NCBI GenBank assembly: GCA_949285735.1
Contig: CASEAQ010000026.1
Span: 1-64,000 of the forward strand
Length of the DNA stretch: 64,000 nt
Source of the DNA: an uncultured Bacteroidales bacterium
GTDB taxonomy: Bacteria > Bacteroidota > Bacteroidia > Bacteroidales > Muribaculaceae
Direction of reading: 5' to 3'
Under the pieces are notes generated by a model. It worked only from the letters and a program-made list of their open reading frames with translations. It was not told the origin of the DNA and ran no database searches. The position numbers and the translations under genes were made by a program. Positions 45,271 to 54,377 of this stretch are shown piece by piece. The stretch's first letter is position 1; each line of letters starts with the position of its first letter.

Positions 45271-47217
45271 ATGAGCTACTTAAAATTTGATAAGAACCTG
45301 ATGATCAACCTTGAGCAGTCACTCCCCAAGGAAATGCTGCGAACCAATCAATCAGGGGCATATCATTGTACGACTATCGTCGGTTGTAATACGCGCAAGC
45401 AACACGGACTGTTAGTCATCCCAATACCTGAGATGGACGACGACAGCCACGTACTGCTCTCATCGTTAGACGAAACTGTTATCCAACATGGCGCACCCTT
45501 CAACCTGGGATTACACAAGTACAATGGCAACTGCTACAGCCCCAACGGGCACAAGTACATCCGCGAATATGATTGCGAAACAGTGCCTCGCACCACCTAC
45601 CGCGTGGGGGGCGTAATCATGACCAAGGAAAAAATCTTCATCTCGCACGAAAACCGCATCTTGATCAGATACACGCTCGTTGACGCACACTCGCAGACCA
45701 TCTTGCAGTTCCGCCCGTTCCTCGCTTTCCGCAACGCCAACGACCTGTGTGTCGAAAACGGAATGGCAAACCGCGACTACCACGAAACCGCCAACGGAAT
45801 TGCCACCTGTATGTACCCGGGCTACCCCACACTGTTCATGCAGTTCAACAAGAAACCCGAATTTGTGTACAACCCCAACTGGTACAAAGGCATCGAATAT
45901 ATCAAAGACCAGGAACGCGGCATTCCATATCGTGAAGACTTGTATGTACCAGGCTACTTCCAGCTCGAAATCAAGAAAGGCGAAAGCATAATATTCTCGG
46001 CTGGCACTTCCGAAGCCGACCCCGAAACCTTGGCAGAAACCTATGAGACCGAGAAACAGTCGCGCACTCCGCGCACGAGCTTCTACAATTGCATGAAGAA
46101 CAGTGCCAAGCAATTCTACGTCACCAACGCACACGGCCGCTATATCCTTGCCGGCTACCCATGGTTTAAAATCCGTGCCCGCGACGAAATGATTGCATTG
46201 CCAGGCTGCACGCTGTCGGTTCACCACCGCCCCGACTTCGAGGGCATCATGGAAACAGCCGTGAACGCCTACCGCCACTTCATGAAAACCGGCGAGCTCG
46301 ACCGCGTGATGCAAGGCATCGACTTGCCCGATATTCCATTGTGGCAATTGTGGGCTCTACAACAATATTACAAGGAAGTGGGCGGCGAGGAAACTCTAAA
46401 GCGATATGGCGACTTCATCAAGGAGGTGCTCGACTACATCATCTCCAACCGCCACCCCAACCTCGAACTCAACGACGCAGGGCTGCTGTCGTCGAACGGC
46501 AAGGCAAAGCCCATCTCGTGGATGGATGCCTCCTACCCCGGCGGCACTCCCATAATTCCGCGCACGGGCTACTTGGTTGAGTTCAACGCTTTGTGGTACA
46601 ACGCACTGATGTTTGCTCAAGACCTCTTTGCCAACGTTGCCGAAGAAGCCGAAAACATCAAAAAGTGGGAAAGCATCGCCAACCACCTCAAAGACTCTTT
46701 CATCGACACATTCCTCAATGACTACGGTTACTTGTACGACTACGTGTCGGGATTGTTCACCGACCTCAGTGTACGCCCCAACATGATTATAGCCGCCGGG
46801 CTCGACTATTCGCCGCTCGATCGTCGCCAGCGCCGCTCGGTGCTCGACGTGGTGACTCGCGAATTGCTCACGCCCAAAGGCCTCCGCACCCTTAGCCCCA
46901 AGAGCTTCGGCTACACGCCGTGCTACCTTGGCAGCCCAGAACAGCGCGAATATGCCTACTACCAAGGTTCGGCACGTCCGTGGCTCATGGGATTCTATGC
47001 CGATGCTTATTCCAAAGTGTTCGGCATGAGCGGCGTATCGTTCATCGAACGCATGATGATTGGCTTTGAAGACGAAATGACGCAAGGCTGTATCGGCTCG
47101 CTCAGCGAGCTGTACGACGGAAACCCGCCATTCACCGGGCGAGGCGCCGTGAGCTTCGCAGCCAACGTGGGCGGTGTTTTGCGCGTGTTGCGGCAACTGA
47201 AAAACTTGAATTTATAA
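45271..47217 (+). CDS. Glycogen debranching enzyme (amylo-alpha-1,6-glucosidase, GH133)
   Basis: It removes alpha-1,6 branches during glycogen turnover. The 648 residues start at ATG 45271 (MSYLKFDKNLMINLEQSL), 3 bp inside a TTG-started frame. An N-terminal glycogen-debranching domain (about 20-220, with GCNTRKQHGLLVIP) precedes an (alpha/alpha)6 catalytic domain with YPWFKIRARDEMIALPG (the usual position of W-G-RD is WFKIRARD), ISWMDASYPGGTPIIPRTG and NALWYNAL. It begins a three-gene operon with the GT4 synthase 20 bp downstream and the GH57 protein. Confidence 0.93.
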   Translation: MSYLKFDKNLMINLEQSLPKEMLRTNQSGAYHCTTIVGCNTRKQHGLLVIPIPEMDDDSHVLLSSLDETVIQHGAPFNLGLHKYNGNCYSPNGHKYIREYDCETVPRTTYRVGGVIMTKEKIFISHENRILIRYTLVDAHSQTILQFRPFLAFRNANDLCVENGMANRDYHETANGIATCMYPGYPTLFMQFNKKPEFVYNPNWYKGIEYIKDQERGIPYREDLYVPGYFQLEIKKGESIIFSAGTSEADPETLAETYETEKQSRTPRTSFYNCMKNSAKQFYVTNAHGRYILAGYPWFKIRARDEMIALPGCTLSVHHRPDFEGIMETAVNAYRHFMKTGELDRVMQGIDLPDIPLWQLWALQQYYKEVGGEETLKRYGDFIKEVLDYIISNRHPNLELNDAGLLSSNGKAKPISWMDASYPGGTPIIPRTGYLVEFNALWYNALMFAQDLFANVAEEAENIKKWESIANHLKDSFIDTFLNDYGYLYDYVSGLFTDLSVRPNMIIAAGLDYSPLDRRQRRSVLDVVTRELLTPKGLRTLSPKSFGYTPCYLGSPEQREYAYYQGSARPWLMGFYADAYSKVFGMSGVSFIERMMIGFEDEMTQGCIGSLSELYDGNPPFTGRGAVSFAANVGGVLRVLRQLKNLNL

Positions 47218-47237
47218 CCTCGATACTCTTTTACAAT

Positions 47238-48503
47238 ATGAAAGCTTTAATGTTTGGCTGGGAATTTCCCCCTCACATCTTGGGCGGATTGGGAACTGCC
47301 AGCTATGGACTCACCAAGGGAATGTGGGAGAATGGCGATATGGATATTACCTTCGTTATCCCGAAGCCCTGGGGAGACGAAGACAGCCACTTTGCGCATA
47401 TCTTGGGCGCAAACTCAACTCCGGTTGTGTGGCGCGATGTAAATTGGGACTATGTACAAAACCGCATCGGGAATGTGATGAACCCGCAGACATATTACGA
47501 CCTGCGCGACCACATATATGCCGATTTCAACTATATGCGCACCAACGACTTGGGATGCATTGAATTTTCGGGAAGATACCCCGATAACCTCCTTGAAGAA
47601 ATCAACAACTACTCGATTGTGGCTGGCGTGATTGCTCGCACCGTGCCTTGCGATGTGATACACTCGCACGACTGGCTTACATATCCTGCCGGCATACACG
47701 CCAAGCAAGTCACCGGCAAGCCGCTCGTGATACACGTCCACGCCACCGACTTCGACCGCAGCCGCGGCAACGTCAACCCCACGGTGTATGGCATCGAGCG
47801 AGACGGCATGAACAACGCCGACCACATCATCACCGTGAGCGAACTCACGCGCCGCACCGTCATCGAGAAGTATGGACAAGACCCTGCCAAGGTGACAACC
47901 GTGCACAACGCCGTCGAGCCACTGAGCGAGGAGATTCGCAGCATCAAGATGCCGCGTGGCAAAGACAAAGTCATCACATTCCTCGGCCGTATCACCATGC
48001 AAAAGGGGCCCGAATACTTCGTCGAGGCGGCTTCGATGGTGCTTCACAAAACCCACAACGTGCGTTTCGTGATGGCTGGCAGTGGCGACATGATGGAAAA
48101 AATGATACGCCTTGCTGCCGACCGCGACATCGCCGACCGCTTCCACTTCACCGGCTTTCTCAAGGGACGGCAAGTGTATGAAATGCTTGCCGACAGCGAC
48201 GTGTATGTGATGCCTTCGGTTTCCGAGCCTTTCGGCATATCGCCGCTCGAAGCCATGCAGATGGGCGTGCCGTCAATCATCTCCAAGCAGTCGGGTTGCG
48301 CCGAAATCCTCGAAAACGTCATCAAGGTTGACTATTGGGACATCCATGCTATGGCAGATGCCATGTACTCCCTCGTCAGCTACCCAGGGTTGCACAACCA
48401 CCTGAAGGAAAGAGGTCTTGCCGAAATCGACACCATACAATGGAAAAAGGCAGGAGCAAAAGTAATCAACATTTACAACCAGGTAATTAATAACTGCCGA
48501 TAA
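47238..48503 (+). CDS. GT4 glycosyltransferase, probable glycogen synthase
   Basis: A GT-B enzyme of 421 residues likely to extend glycogen from a sugar nucleotide. The N-terminal acceptor domain begins MKALMFGWEFPPHILGGLGT; VIHSHDWLTYPAGIHAKQ follows; the C-terminal donor domain shows FLGRITMQKGPEYFVEAA and the GT4 E-x7-E motif in PSVSEPFGISPLEAMQMG. Genes for a debranching enzyme and a GH57 protein on either side support the glycogen role, as in Bacteroides species. The donor (UDP- or ADP-glucose) is not deducible. Confidence 0.9.
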   Translation: MKALMFGWEFPPHILGGLGTASYGLTKGMWENGDMDITFVIPKPWGDEDSHFAHILGANSTPVVWRDVNWDYVQNRIGNVMNPQTYYDLRDHIYADFNYMRTNDLGCIEFSGRYPDNLLEEINNYSIVAGVIARTVPCDVIHSHDWLTYPAGIHAKQVTGKPLVIHVHATDFDRSRGNVNPTVYGIERDGMNNADHIITVSELTRRTVIEKYGQDPAKVTTVHNAVEPLSEEIRSIKMPRGKDKVITFLGRITMQKGPEYFVEAASMVLHKTHNVRFVMAGSGDMMEKMIRLAADRDIADRFHFTGFLKGRQVYEMLADSDVYVMPSVSEPFGISPLEAMQMGVPSIISKQSGCAEILENVIKVDYWDIHAMADAMYSLVSYPGLHNHLKERGLAEIDTIQWKKAGAKVINIYNQVINNCR

Positions 48504-48594
48504 ACTTAGGGAGGGGCAGCGTTGCCCTCTCCTTCGGCAGACGTAGCTTTTCATTACCTTACATAATTAGAAATTAAAAAAATACGAAATAAAG

Positions 48595-50007
48595 ATGAAA
48601 GCAATTTGTTTCTACTTTCAAATTCACCAGCCGTTCCGTCTGAAGACCTACCGCTTCTTCAACATCGGTAACGACCACTACTACTATGATGACTTTGCCA
48701 ACGATGAAATCATCACTCGCATAGCACATCGCTCATACCTGCCTGCCAACCAGGCGCTGCTCGAAATGATTAACGCCTCCAACAAGCAATTCAAGGTGGC
48801 ATTCTCGATTAGCGGCTCGGCACTTGAACAACTCGAACAATATGTTCCCGAGTTTATCGAGTCGATGAAGGAACTCGTTGCAACTGGATGCGTGGAATTC
48901 CTATCCGAGACATACGCACACTCGCTCGCATCGCTCAAGGAACCCGACGAATTTATAGCACAAGTAAAGCAACACGACGAAAAGATATTCCAGCTCTTCG
49001 GGCAACGTCCGACGGTGTTCCGCAACACCGAGCTTATATATAGCGACGACATCTCTGCCATCGTGGCAAGCATGGGCTTCAAAGCCGCAATCACCGACGG
49101 CGCAAAGCACATCCTTGGCTGGAAATCGCCAAACTATGTGTATAGCTCGGCTGCCGCTCCGCAACTGAAGTTGTTGCTGAAAAACTCGAAGATGAGCGAC
49201 GACATCACTTTCCGTTTCAGCAACTCCGACTGGAGCGACTATCCTCTCACTGCCGACAAGTATATCGACTGGATTGCCAACCTGCCACAAGAGGAACAAA
49301 TCGTCAACCTCTTCATGAACTATGAGACACTCGGCGAATTGCAACCTCGCGAATCGGGCATCTTCGAGTTTATGAAGGCTCTGCCGCGCTTCGCAGCCGA
49401 AAGGGGTATCGAGTTCTGGACTCCGAGCGAAACCGTTGCTAAGTTGAAGTCGGTGGGCGAATTGTCGGTTCCATACCCGATGTCTTGGGCAGACGAGGCA
49501 CGCGACACAAGCGCATGGCTCGGAAACGACCTGCAAAACGAGGCATTCAACAAGCTCTACTCGGTTGCCGAACGCGTTAGCCTCTGCACCGACCGCCGCT
49601 TGAAGCAAGACTGGCTATACCTCCAGGCTTCCGACCACTTCTTCTACATGAGCACAAAACACATGAACGACGGTGCTGTTCACTCACACTACAGCCCATA
49701 CGAATCTCCGTTCCAAGCCTTCATGAACTACATGAATGTGCTTGCCGACTTCATAGTGCGCGTAGAAGAGCAATACCCGCTCTCAATCGAGAACGAGGAA
49801 CTCAATGCACTGTTGACTACAATACGCAACCAGTCGAAAGAAATCGAGCAACTCAACCGCGAAGTTTCGTTATTGCGCACCAACATCATCAATGCCGAGC
49901 CTGAAGACACCACAGCCACAGCTGCAAAGCCAGCAACAAAGCGCACTACAACTCGCAAGACAACAACGACCAAAAAAGCAGCCACACCAAAGACTGCAAA
50001 AGAATAA
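48595..50007 (+). CDS. GH57 family protein of the glycogen operon (second catalytic residue replaced)
   Basis: GH57 enzymes are retaining alpha-amylases or 4-alpha-glucanotransferases. The 470 residues show motif 1 FQIHQPFRLKTYRF, motif 2 around SGSALEQL, and motif 3 FRNTELIYSDD with the nucleophile Glu146. At motif 4, where the family has a catalytic acid Asp (the DYET-type element), it reads NLFMNYETLGE with Asn242. The C-terminal 50 residues are a coiled coil then a Lys/Thr/Ala-rich tail (KRTTTRKTTTTKKAATPKTA), unlike an enzyme end. It may be a regulatory or weakly active member. The family boundary is sure; activity is not. A short hairpin lies in the 91-bp gap upstream. Confidence 0.88.
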   Translation: MKAICFYFQIHQPFRLKTYRFFNIGNDHYYYDDFANDEIITRIAHRSYLPANQALLEMINASNKQFKVAFSISGSALEQLEQYVPEFIESMKELVATGCVEFLSETYAHSLASLKEPDEFIAQVKQHDEKIFQLFGQRPTVFRNTELIYSDDISAIVASMGFKAAITDGAKHILGWKSPNYVYSSAAAPQLKLLLKNSKMSDDITFRFSNSDWSDYPLTADKYIDWIANLPQEEQIVNLFMNYETLGELQPRESGIFEFMKALPRFAAERGIEFWTPSETVAKLKSVGELSVPYPMSWADEARDTSAWLGNDLQNEAFNKLYSVAERVSLCTDRRLKQDWLYLQASDHFFYMSTKHMNDGAVHSHYSPYESPFQAFMNYMNVLADFIVRVEEQYPLSIENEELNALLTTIRNQSKEIEQLNREVSLLRTNIINAEPEDTTATAAKPATKRTTTRKTTTTKKAATPKTAKE

Positions 50008-50031
50008 CACACACAAACACCCTACACACGC

Positions 50032-50076
50032 AAGGAGGCACCACTCGACCTGAGAGCGATGCCTCCTTCTTTTGTT
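50032..50076 (+). terminator. Terminator of the glycogen operon
   Basis: AAGGAGGCA (50032-50040) pairs with TGCCTCCTT (50060-50068), followed by CTTTTGTTTT. Confidence 0.8.
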
Positions 50077-50134
50077 TTCCGTCTTCAACTCAGAGGGTGG
50101 GCGGCGAGCCGACCAACATGTGCCTCATGCAATT

Positions 50135-50704
50135 TCACGTGTTATAAGTTTTCCTCAAATAGTCGTGCATAGTTGACATTGCTGCCTCACTAAAGCGATA
50201 GCTGCCATCGGCAGGACGCACCACACAACGAGCCTTCACAACCTCGGCTGCCTCGCCTGGCTCGACTGAATAGAGCATAAGCCTGTCGTCGTGCAACACC
50301 GCAACAGGAGAGCAAACATCGCCGCGCAGATACACATTGCGCTGGCACATCGCCTTGAGCGACCCTGGCTGGAAAAATTGAACCACACTGCATTCCCACC
50401 CCTTGAGCCGCCACTCGACAGGGCGCACACACGACGGTGGCAACATGGCAGTTACCACTCCCTCGTCGTCCACATCACACGACACCTCGCTATGCAAGTC
50501 CTCCTCTGGCAACCAAGCTACCTTGCCAGTCGCGAGCAACTGTGCATACCACTCCCGAATGTCGAGCAACAGCACCTCGTCAACATCAATACCGTCGTCG
50601 CGCTCAATCGAGCAGTCGCGCCGCACTGGCAATAAACGCAACCGCTTTTTCCACAATTCGAGCATCTCCACCTCGTCGAGATTCATCATCAAGTTACTAT
50701 TCAT
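50135..50704 (-). CDS. Uncharacterised protein, possibly phage-derived
   Basis: A 189-residue soluble protein (start 50704, MNSNLMMNLDEVEMLELW; an ATG at 50755 lies upstream of the promoter box). There is no signal peptide or membrane segment. It has a helical N-terminus with RLRLLPVRRDCSIERDDGID, then beta-rich sequence with PSCVRPVEWRLKGW and SPVAVLHDDRLMLYS. I recognise no named domain. From memory, similar proteins accompany phage-structure-like genes in Bacteroidales, and a possible partner is the 831-residue protein at 58074. That link is inference. Confidence 0.6.
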   Translation of the reverse strand: MNSNLMMNLDEVEMLELWKKRLRLLPVRRDCSIERDDGIDVDEVLLLDIREWYAQLLATGKVAWLPEEDLHSEVSCDVDDEGVVTAMLPPSCVRPVEWRLKGWECSVVQFFQPGSLKAMCQRNVYLRGDVCSPVAVLHDDRLMLYSVEPGEAAEVVKARCVVRPADGSYRFSEAAMSTMHDYLRKTYNT

Positions 50705-50729
50705 GGCATTAAAAATAAACATTCCACCA

Positions 50730-50737
50730 CAAAAATA
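50730..50737 (-). promoter_or_regulatory. -7 element of the 189-residue protein gene
   Basis: On the minus strand TATTTTTG fits TAnnTTTG, 25 bp before the ATG at 50704. A second copy lies at 50764-50771. Confidence 0.4.
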
Positions 50738-50790
50738 CCCCCTCGCCACCCACACCTCACCACCAAAAATACCCTACCCTCACAAAAAAG

Positions 50791-50878
50791 AATTAGGAAC
50801 CAGACCCCCGATTCCTAACCCCTAATTCTTAACCGAAAAAAGAACAATTCCTAATTCCTCATTCCCAATTCCTAATTG
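50791..50878. repeat. Two ATTCCTAATT-family repeat copies
   Basis: One degenerate copy (50791-50826) and one near-perfect copy (50846-50878, ending CCCAATTCCTAATTG) lie in the short gap between two minus-strand genes. The second matches the arms of the 43829-43985 inverted repeat except for a few bases. Confidence 0.6.
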
Positions 50879-50884
50879 AAAAAA

Positions 50885-52300
50885 CTACCACCAGCAGCAC
50901 AACTCCCCATTCGACTCGTCGGGATGTAGGTACCAATCAGAACTGTTCGCTCCGTTGCTTTCAAACCACGTCTGAAACTCGGGATAAACCCTACGAAGCG
51001 GCTTCTTCTCATAGGCATGGCGCGTCATCACAGGCACTTTGAAGCCATACACGCTACCATCGGCACCGCAATAAGTAGTAGAATTGTCCTTTGCCACACC
51101 CAAGGCATCTTCCCTGTCGTATGTAGTATAATCAGGACTCGGGCTATACCCCTTCATGTGTATCTCATAGCTGCTCCTGTTATACCTGTTGTAACAGCCA
51201 AGGAAGAAATTCTGCCCATTCACGTCCATCGTCGCATTGATGAAGTGGTCAATCTGCTCTTGCCCCTCGGCTGCCGACAACTCGTTGCGGTCTTTCCCCT
51301 TGAATATCACAGTGAGCGTAAACAAGTCGCCGCCAGTGTTGATTATGCCGGCATTCACGTTATAGAACGTGTTGGCTGCAATGTCGGTATAGGGGAGCGG
51401 ATTGTTGTTAGTAACAATCTTCGACGGGTCGCGAGGGTTCACATACCATTGCTGCCCGTCCTTCTCGTTGGTGTAAGTTGCATTCTTCGCCTCTTGCGAA
51501 ACGAGCCACTGCAAGTTGTTGATAACTATAAGTGGGTGCTCGCCGCTCAAGTCAACCTCGTAGGTTATACCCATCTTCTCGGCATCGGCAGTGTTGTAGT
51601 TGCCCAACGTCAACGTAGCTTGCGTGTCGGTGATATATTTCGTGTCGAGGCTTTCAAGATACAACCCTGCACTGCTTGGATACTCGCCTCCCATTGCGCG
51701 CACGTGCATCACCACCTTCAGCTGCTCGCGCCAAGACTGCTCGGGGATAATGCTCATGTCAACATATTTCGTCTCTATGTCGTAATCGATAATCAAGTCG
51801 TTGTAATCCTCGTCTTGCGTGTAGGTATATGGCCAACTGTCATCAAACATCGCTACACCACTCGAATGGTAGAACGTCTGGCTCGCATCGCTCGTCACAT
51901 AGTTGTGCACAGCGTCTTCGGGCAACATGGTCGCATCGCCTACTGTCACATCAACACCCTTCACCGGCACATTAAGCGCAAGAGCGTTCCCCTGCTCATC
52001 ATAAATGTTCACCCGCGTGTCAACCCGCGAAGCCAGCTTTATCTCGCCCGTGGTTATAGCACTCGCTCCATATTGCTCCGAATAGTTCGACATAAGCGTT
52101 ATGGGAACATCCATACTCTCCATTCCATCGGCAACCGGGTATTCCACCGTCACGGCATCTGTACCGCTCGGCACAACCACTTTCACCGATGTGGATTCAC
52201 CTTGTACATCTTCCTTCAAGCCCTCGGCATCGTCGGCACATGACACCAACATCAACCCTGCCGTACACGCCACTGGCAAAAACAAACTTCTTAACCTCAT
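50885..52300 (-). CDS. LruC/DUF4842-domain lipoprotein
   Basis: A 471-residue lipoprotein (MRLRSLFLPVACTAGLMLVSC, lipobox Cys21). The motif FDDSWPYTYTQDEDYNDLIIDYD matches the LruC pattern of an acidic, probably calcium-binding, loop, and the C-terminal half (from about 200) corresponds to DUF4842 with HFINATMDVNGQNFFLGCYN. The function is unknown; location is the outer membrane or surface. It ends in an unusual CCWW. It has its own promoter, with a strong hairpin next to the -33 element. Confidence 0.85.
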   Translation of the reverse strand: MRLRSLFLPVACTAGLMLVSCADDAEGLKEDVQGESTSVKVVVPSGTDAVTVEYPVADGMESMDVPITLMSNYSEQYGASAITTGEIKLASRVDTRVNIYDEQGNALALNVPVKGVDVTVGDATMLPEDAVHNYVTSDASQTFYHSSGVAMFDDSWPYTYTQDEDYNDLIIDYDIETKYVDMSIIPEQSWREQLKVVMHVRAMGGEYPSSAGLYLESLDTKYITDTQATLTLGNYNTADAEKMGITYEVDLSGEHPLIVINNLQWLVSQEAKNATYTNEKDGQQWYVNPRDPSKIVTNNNPLPYTDIAANTFYNVNAGIINTGGDLFTLTVIFKGKDRNELSAAEGQEQIDHFINATMDVNGQNFFLGCYNRYNRSSYEIHMKGYSPSPDYTTYDREDALGVAKDNSTTYCGADGSVYGFKVPVMTRHAYEKKPLRRVYPEFQTWFESNGANSSDWYLHPDESNGELCCWW

Positions 52301-52332
52301 AATCTATATTTTCCTTAATATAATGATACTTA

Positions 52333-52363
52333 CAAAGATAGGCTACTACCACACAAACATCAA
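52333..52363 (-). promoter_or_regulatory. Promoter of the LruC lipoprotein gene
   Basis: On the minus strand TTG (52363-52361), 20-bp spacer, TATCTTTG (52340-52333). Leader of about 25-30 nt to the ATG at 52300. Confidence 0.65.
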
Positions 52364-52394
52364 GCCCTCGGGGCAAAAAATGCTCCAAGGGCTT
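52362..52394. terminator. Long hairpin between the dipeptidase and LruC genes
   Basis: AAGCCCT-c-GGGGCA pairs with TGCTCC-a-AGGGCTT around a five-A loop (about 13 bp with one G-T pair and one mismatch). It is 46 bp past the dipeptidase stop, so a terminator is likely, but the following sequence on the minus strand has only scattered T. Confidence 0.5.
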
Positions 52395-52439
52395 GAAACT
52401 TCAGCTTATTTAAATAAATTTATGTCTGCATTTAACGAA

Positions 52440-54107
52440 TCACTTCTCGGGTTGCACCACCTTGAGCCTGTCGCCCGACGAACGCACCACCGAGCGGTAA
52501 TAATCGGGCGTATAACCCGGGAAATCGGGCATCTCGGGCATACCGTCCTTGTTGCGCAGGAATTTCCCGTCTTGCACCTTCTTCACGTTGCCGTCGAGGA
52601 ACTTCACGAAGAGGTATTCGCCAAGCTGCTTGTAGCGCGCCGTTGCCTGGTCGGCAGTGAGGCACGAGTAGTCGGTCAACATCTCCACTGCCTCGGCTGG
52701 CGATTGCTTGTATTTCTCCATCACTCTCTTTTCAAGCTCGGGCTGCGCCTTCTCATAACCTGCCTCAAGGCTGTCGCGCACGGCGCAAATGTCGCCTAAC
52801 ATCAGCGAATAACGGTTGTATGCCTGGTTCGCCACCCAGTTGTTGACCCAGAACGACGATTCCCAATTAAGCGTATATAAGTCGGCTGTCGCCACGTCAT
52901 AGCTGCGAGGCACGCGCGTCATGCTGCAATACATGGGCACGAAAACGGCAGTGTTGGCATCGTCAACGCCGAACCAGTGCACACCGCCCACTGCGTCGGG
53001 CAGCCATGAACGCATCTGCGACACAAACACAAATCCCGTCTGCTGCGTGGCTGTGGCGCGCTCCTGCGAGTAGGTCACACCATCAACCTCGAAGTCCATC
53101 GGGCGGTAACGGTATGGCACACCCCACCACTCGGTGGCTCCGGCATCGACAGTCATATCGAACGGCGTTCCCTCGAAGTGGTCACGCATCATCGCCTGCA
53201 TGTCGCGCACCGATAGTTTCCGCTCGGGCTTCACATAGAGCGGCATCACCTCGGCACCCTTCTTGCCGTTGATGTAGGGTAAGTAGCTGTCCATGCCCGA
53301 AATCCAGTGGTTGAAAAATGCCCACACACGCGCATCACAACCGCGCAAAGCCGAGAAGTCTTGAATCGAATATGCCAGCGCAAAGTCAAATTCCTCGTCC
53401 TTGCCCGAGAAATACCCCTTCTTGCGGGCATACGAAATTACATCGGCTGAATACAGGCAATTCTCCTTGTCGTTCAGCGGGAAGCGGTGTATGCGCGGAT
53501 TGTTGGCATGGCCCGCGATGCAGTCGTCGGGTATGCGCACAGCCACCCACACTGCGCCCTTCTCGTCGCTCCCCTTGCCTATCAAGTCCATTATCCACAC
53601 CTCGTCGGGGTCGGCAATCGAGAACGATTCGCCCGAGCTGTAATAGCCATATTCCTCCACCAGTTGCGTCATCGTGGCAATAGCCTCACGGGCAGTCTTA
53701 CAACGTTGCAATGCGATGTATATCAGGCTGCCATAGTCTATGATACCCGTCGTGTCAACAAGCTCTGGGCGGCCTCCCCACGTCGATTCGGCAATAGTGA
53801 GCTGGTGTTCGTTCATGTTTCCTATCACCGAGTAGGTGTGCCGTGCCTCGGGTATGTAGCCGAGATGCTTGTTTGTATCCCACTCGCGCACTTCGCGCAT
53901 TGCCCCCTCTGGGTGGTCGGCTGCCGGCAAGTGTTGCAAGAAGCCATAAAGCGTGTGGCTGTCGGCTGCATAGGTCACCATCGTCGAACCATCGACGGTG
54001 GCAGCCTTGCCTGCCACGAAGTTGGTACAAGCATCGGCACTCGCCGTGGCTGCCATAGCGATAGCTGCGGCAAGCGTAGTCTTGATGAAAATGTTATTGT
54101 TACTCAT
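52440..54107 (-). CDS. C69-family dipeptidase (Ntn hydrolase), secreted
   Basis: A 555-residue peptidase of the dipeptidase A family. The start 54107 (MSNNNIFIKTTLAAAIAMAA) gives a signal peptide cut at ADA|C, so that Cys27 becomes the N-terminal nucleophile of CTNFVAGKAATVDGSTMV. Other features are RHTYSVIGNMNEHQLTIAES, STWGGRPEL and SIADPDEVWIMDL. The longer frame back to 54335 is rejected because it crosses the promoter box at 54200. It cleaves dipeptides in the periplasm or outside; a good guess is peptide scavenging. Confidence 0.92.
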   Translation of the reverse strand: MSNNNIFIKTTLAAAIAMAATASADACTNFVAGKAATVDGSTMVTYAADSHTLYGFLQHLPAADHPEGAMREVREWDTNKHLGYIPEARHTYSVIGNMNEHQLTIAESTWGGRPELVDTTGIIDYGSLIYIALQRCKTAREAIATMTQLVEEYGYYSSGESFSIADPDEVWIMDLIGKGSDEKGAVWVAVRIPDDCIAGHANNPRIHRFPLNDKENCLYSADVISYARKKGYFSGKDEEFDFALAYSIQDFSALRGCDARVWAFFNHWISGMDSYLPYINGKKGAEVMPLYVKPERKLSVRDMQAMMRDHFEGTPFDMTVDAGATEWWGVPYRYRPMDFEVDGVTYSQERATATQQTGFVFVSQMRSWLPDAVGGVHWFGVDDANTAVFVPMYCSMTRVPRSYDVATADLYTLNWESSFWVNNWVANQAYNRYSLMLGDICAVRDSLEAGYEKAQPELEKRVMEKYKQSPAEAVEMLTDYSCLTADQATARYKQLGEYLFVKFLDGNVKKVQDGKFLRNKDGMPEMPDFPGYTPDYYRSVVRSSGDRLKVVQPEK

Positions 54108-54199
54108 GTTGTGTTGAATGTTTATATATTCATTGTGTTTTTTGCCAACCAGTCTCGCCGGCATCACCGCCGAACCAACCGGCATGGCATATCTCTTGG

Positions 54200-54207
54200 C
54201 AAACATA
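54200..54207 (-). promoter_or_regulatory. -7 element of the dipeptidase gene
   Basis: On the minus strand TATGTTTG fits TAnnTTTG. It implies a leader of about 85 nt before the ATG at 54107. No -33 TTG at the right distance. Confidence 0.4.
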
Positions 54208-54377
54208 CGGAAAAATTTGCGATTTTTAAACCCGACTATGGGTAAATCGCACATATTCCCCCTATTCTTGGAACGAAGTGGCTTACCAACAAAGCCGCAG
54301 ACAAGCCACGGTCCTACATTGCTCCAAATGCGCAATTATGACACTTCCTCTCCTGTATTTTCTACTCCACAAGACTG

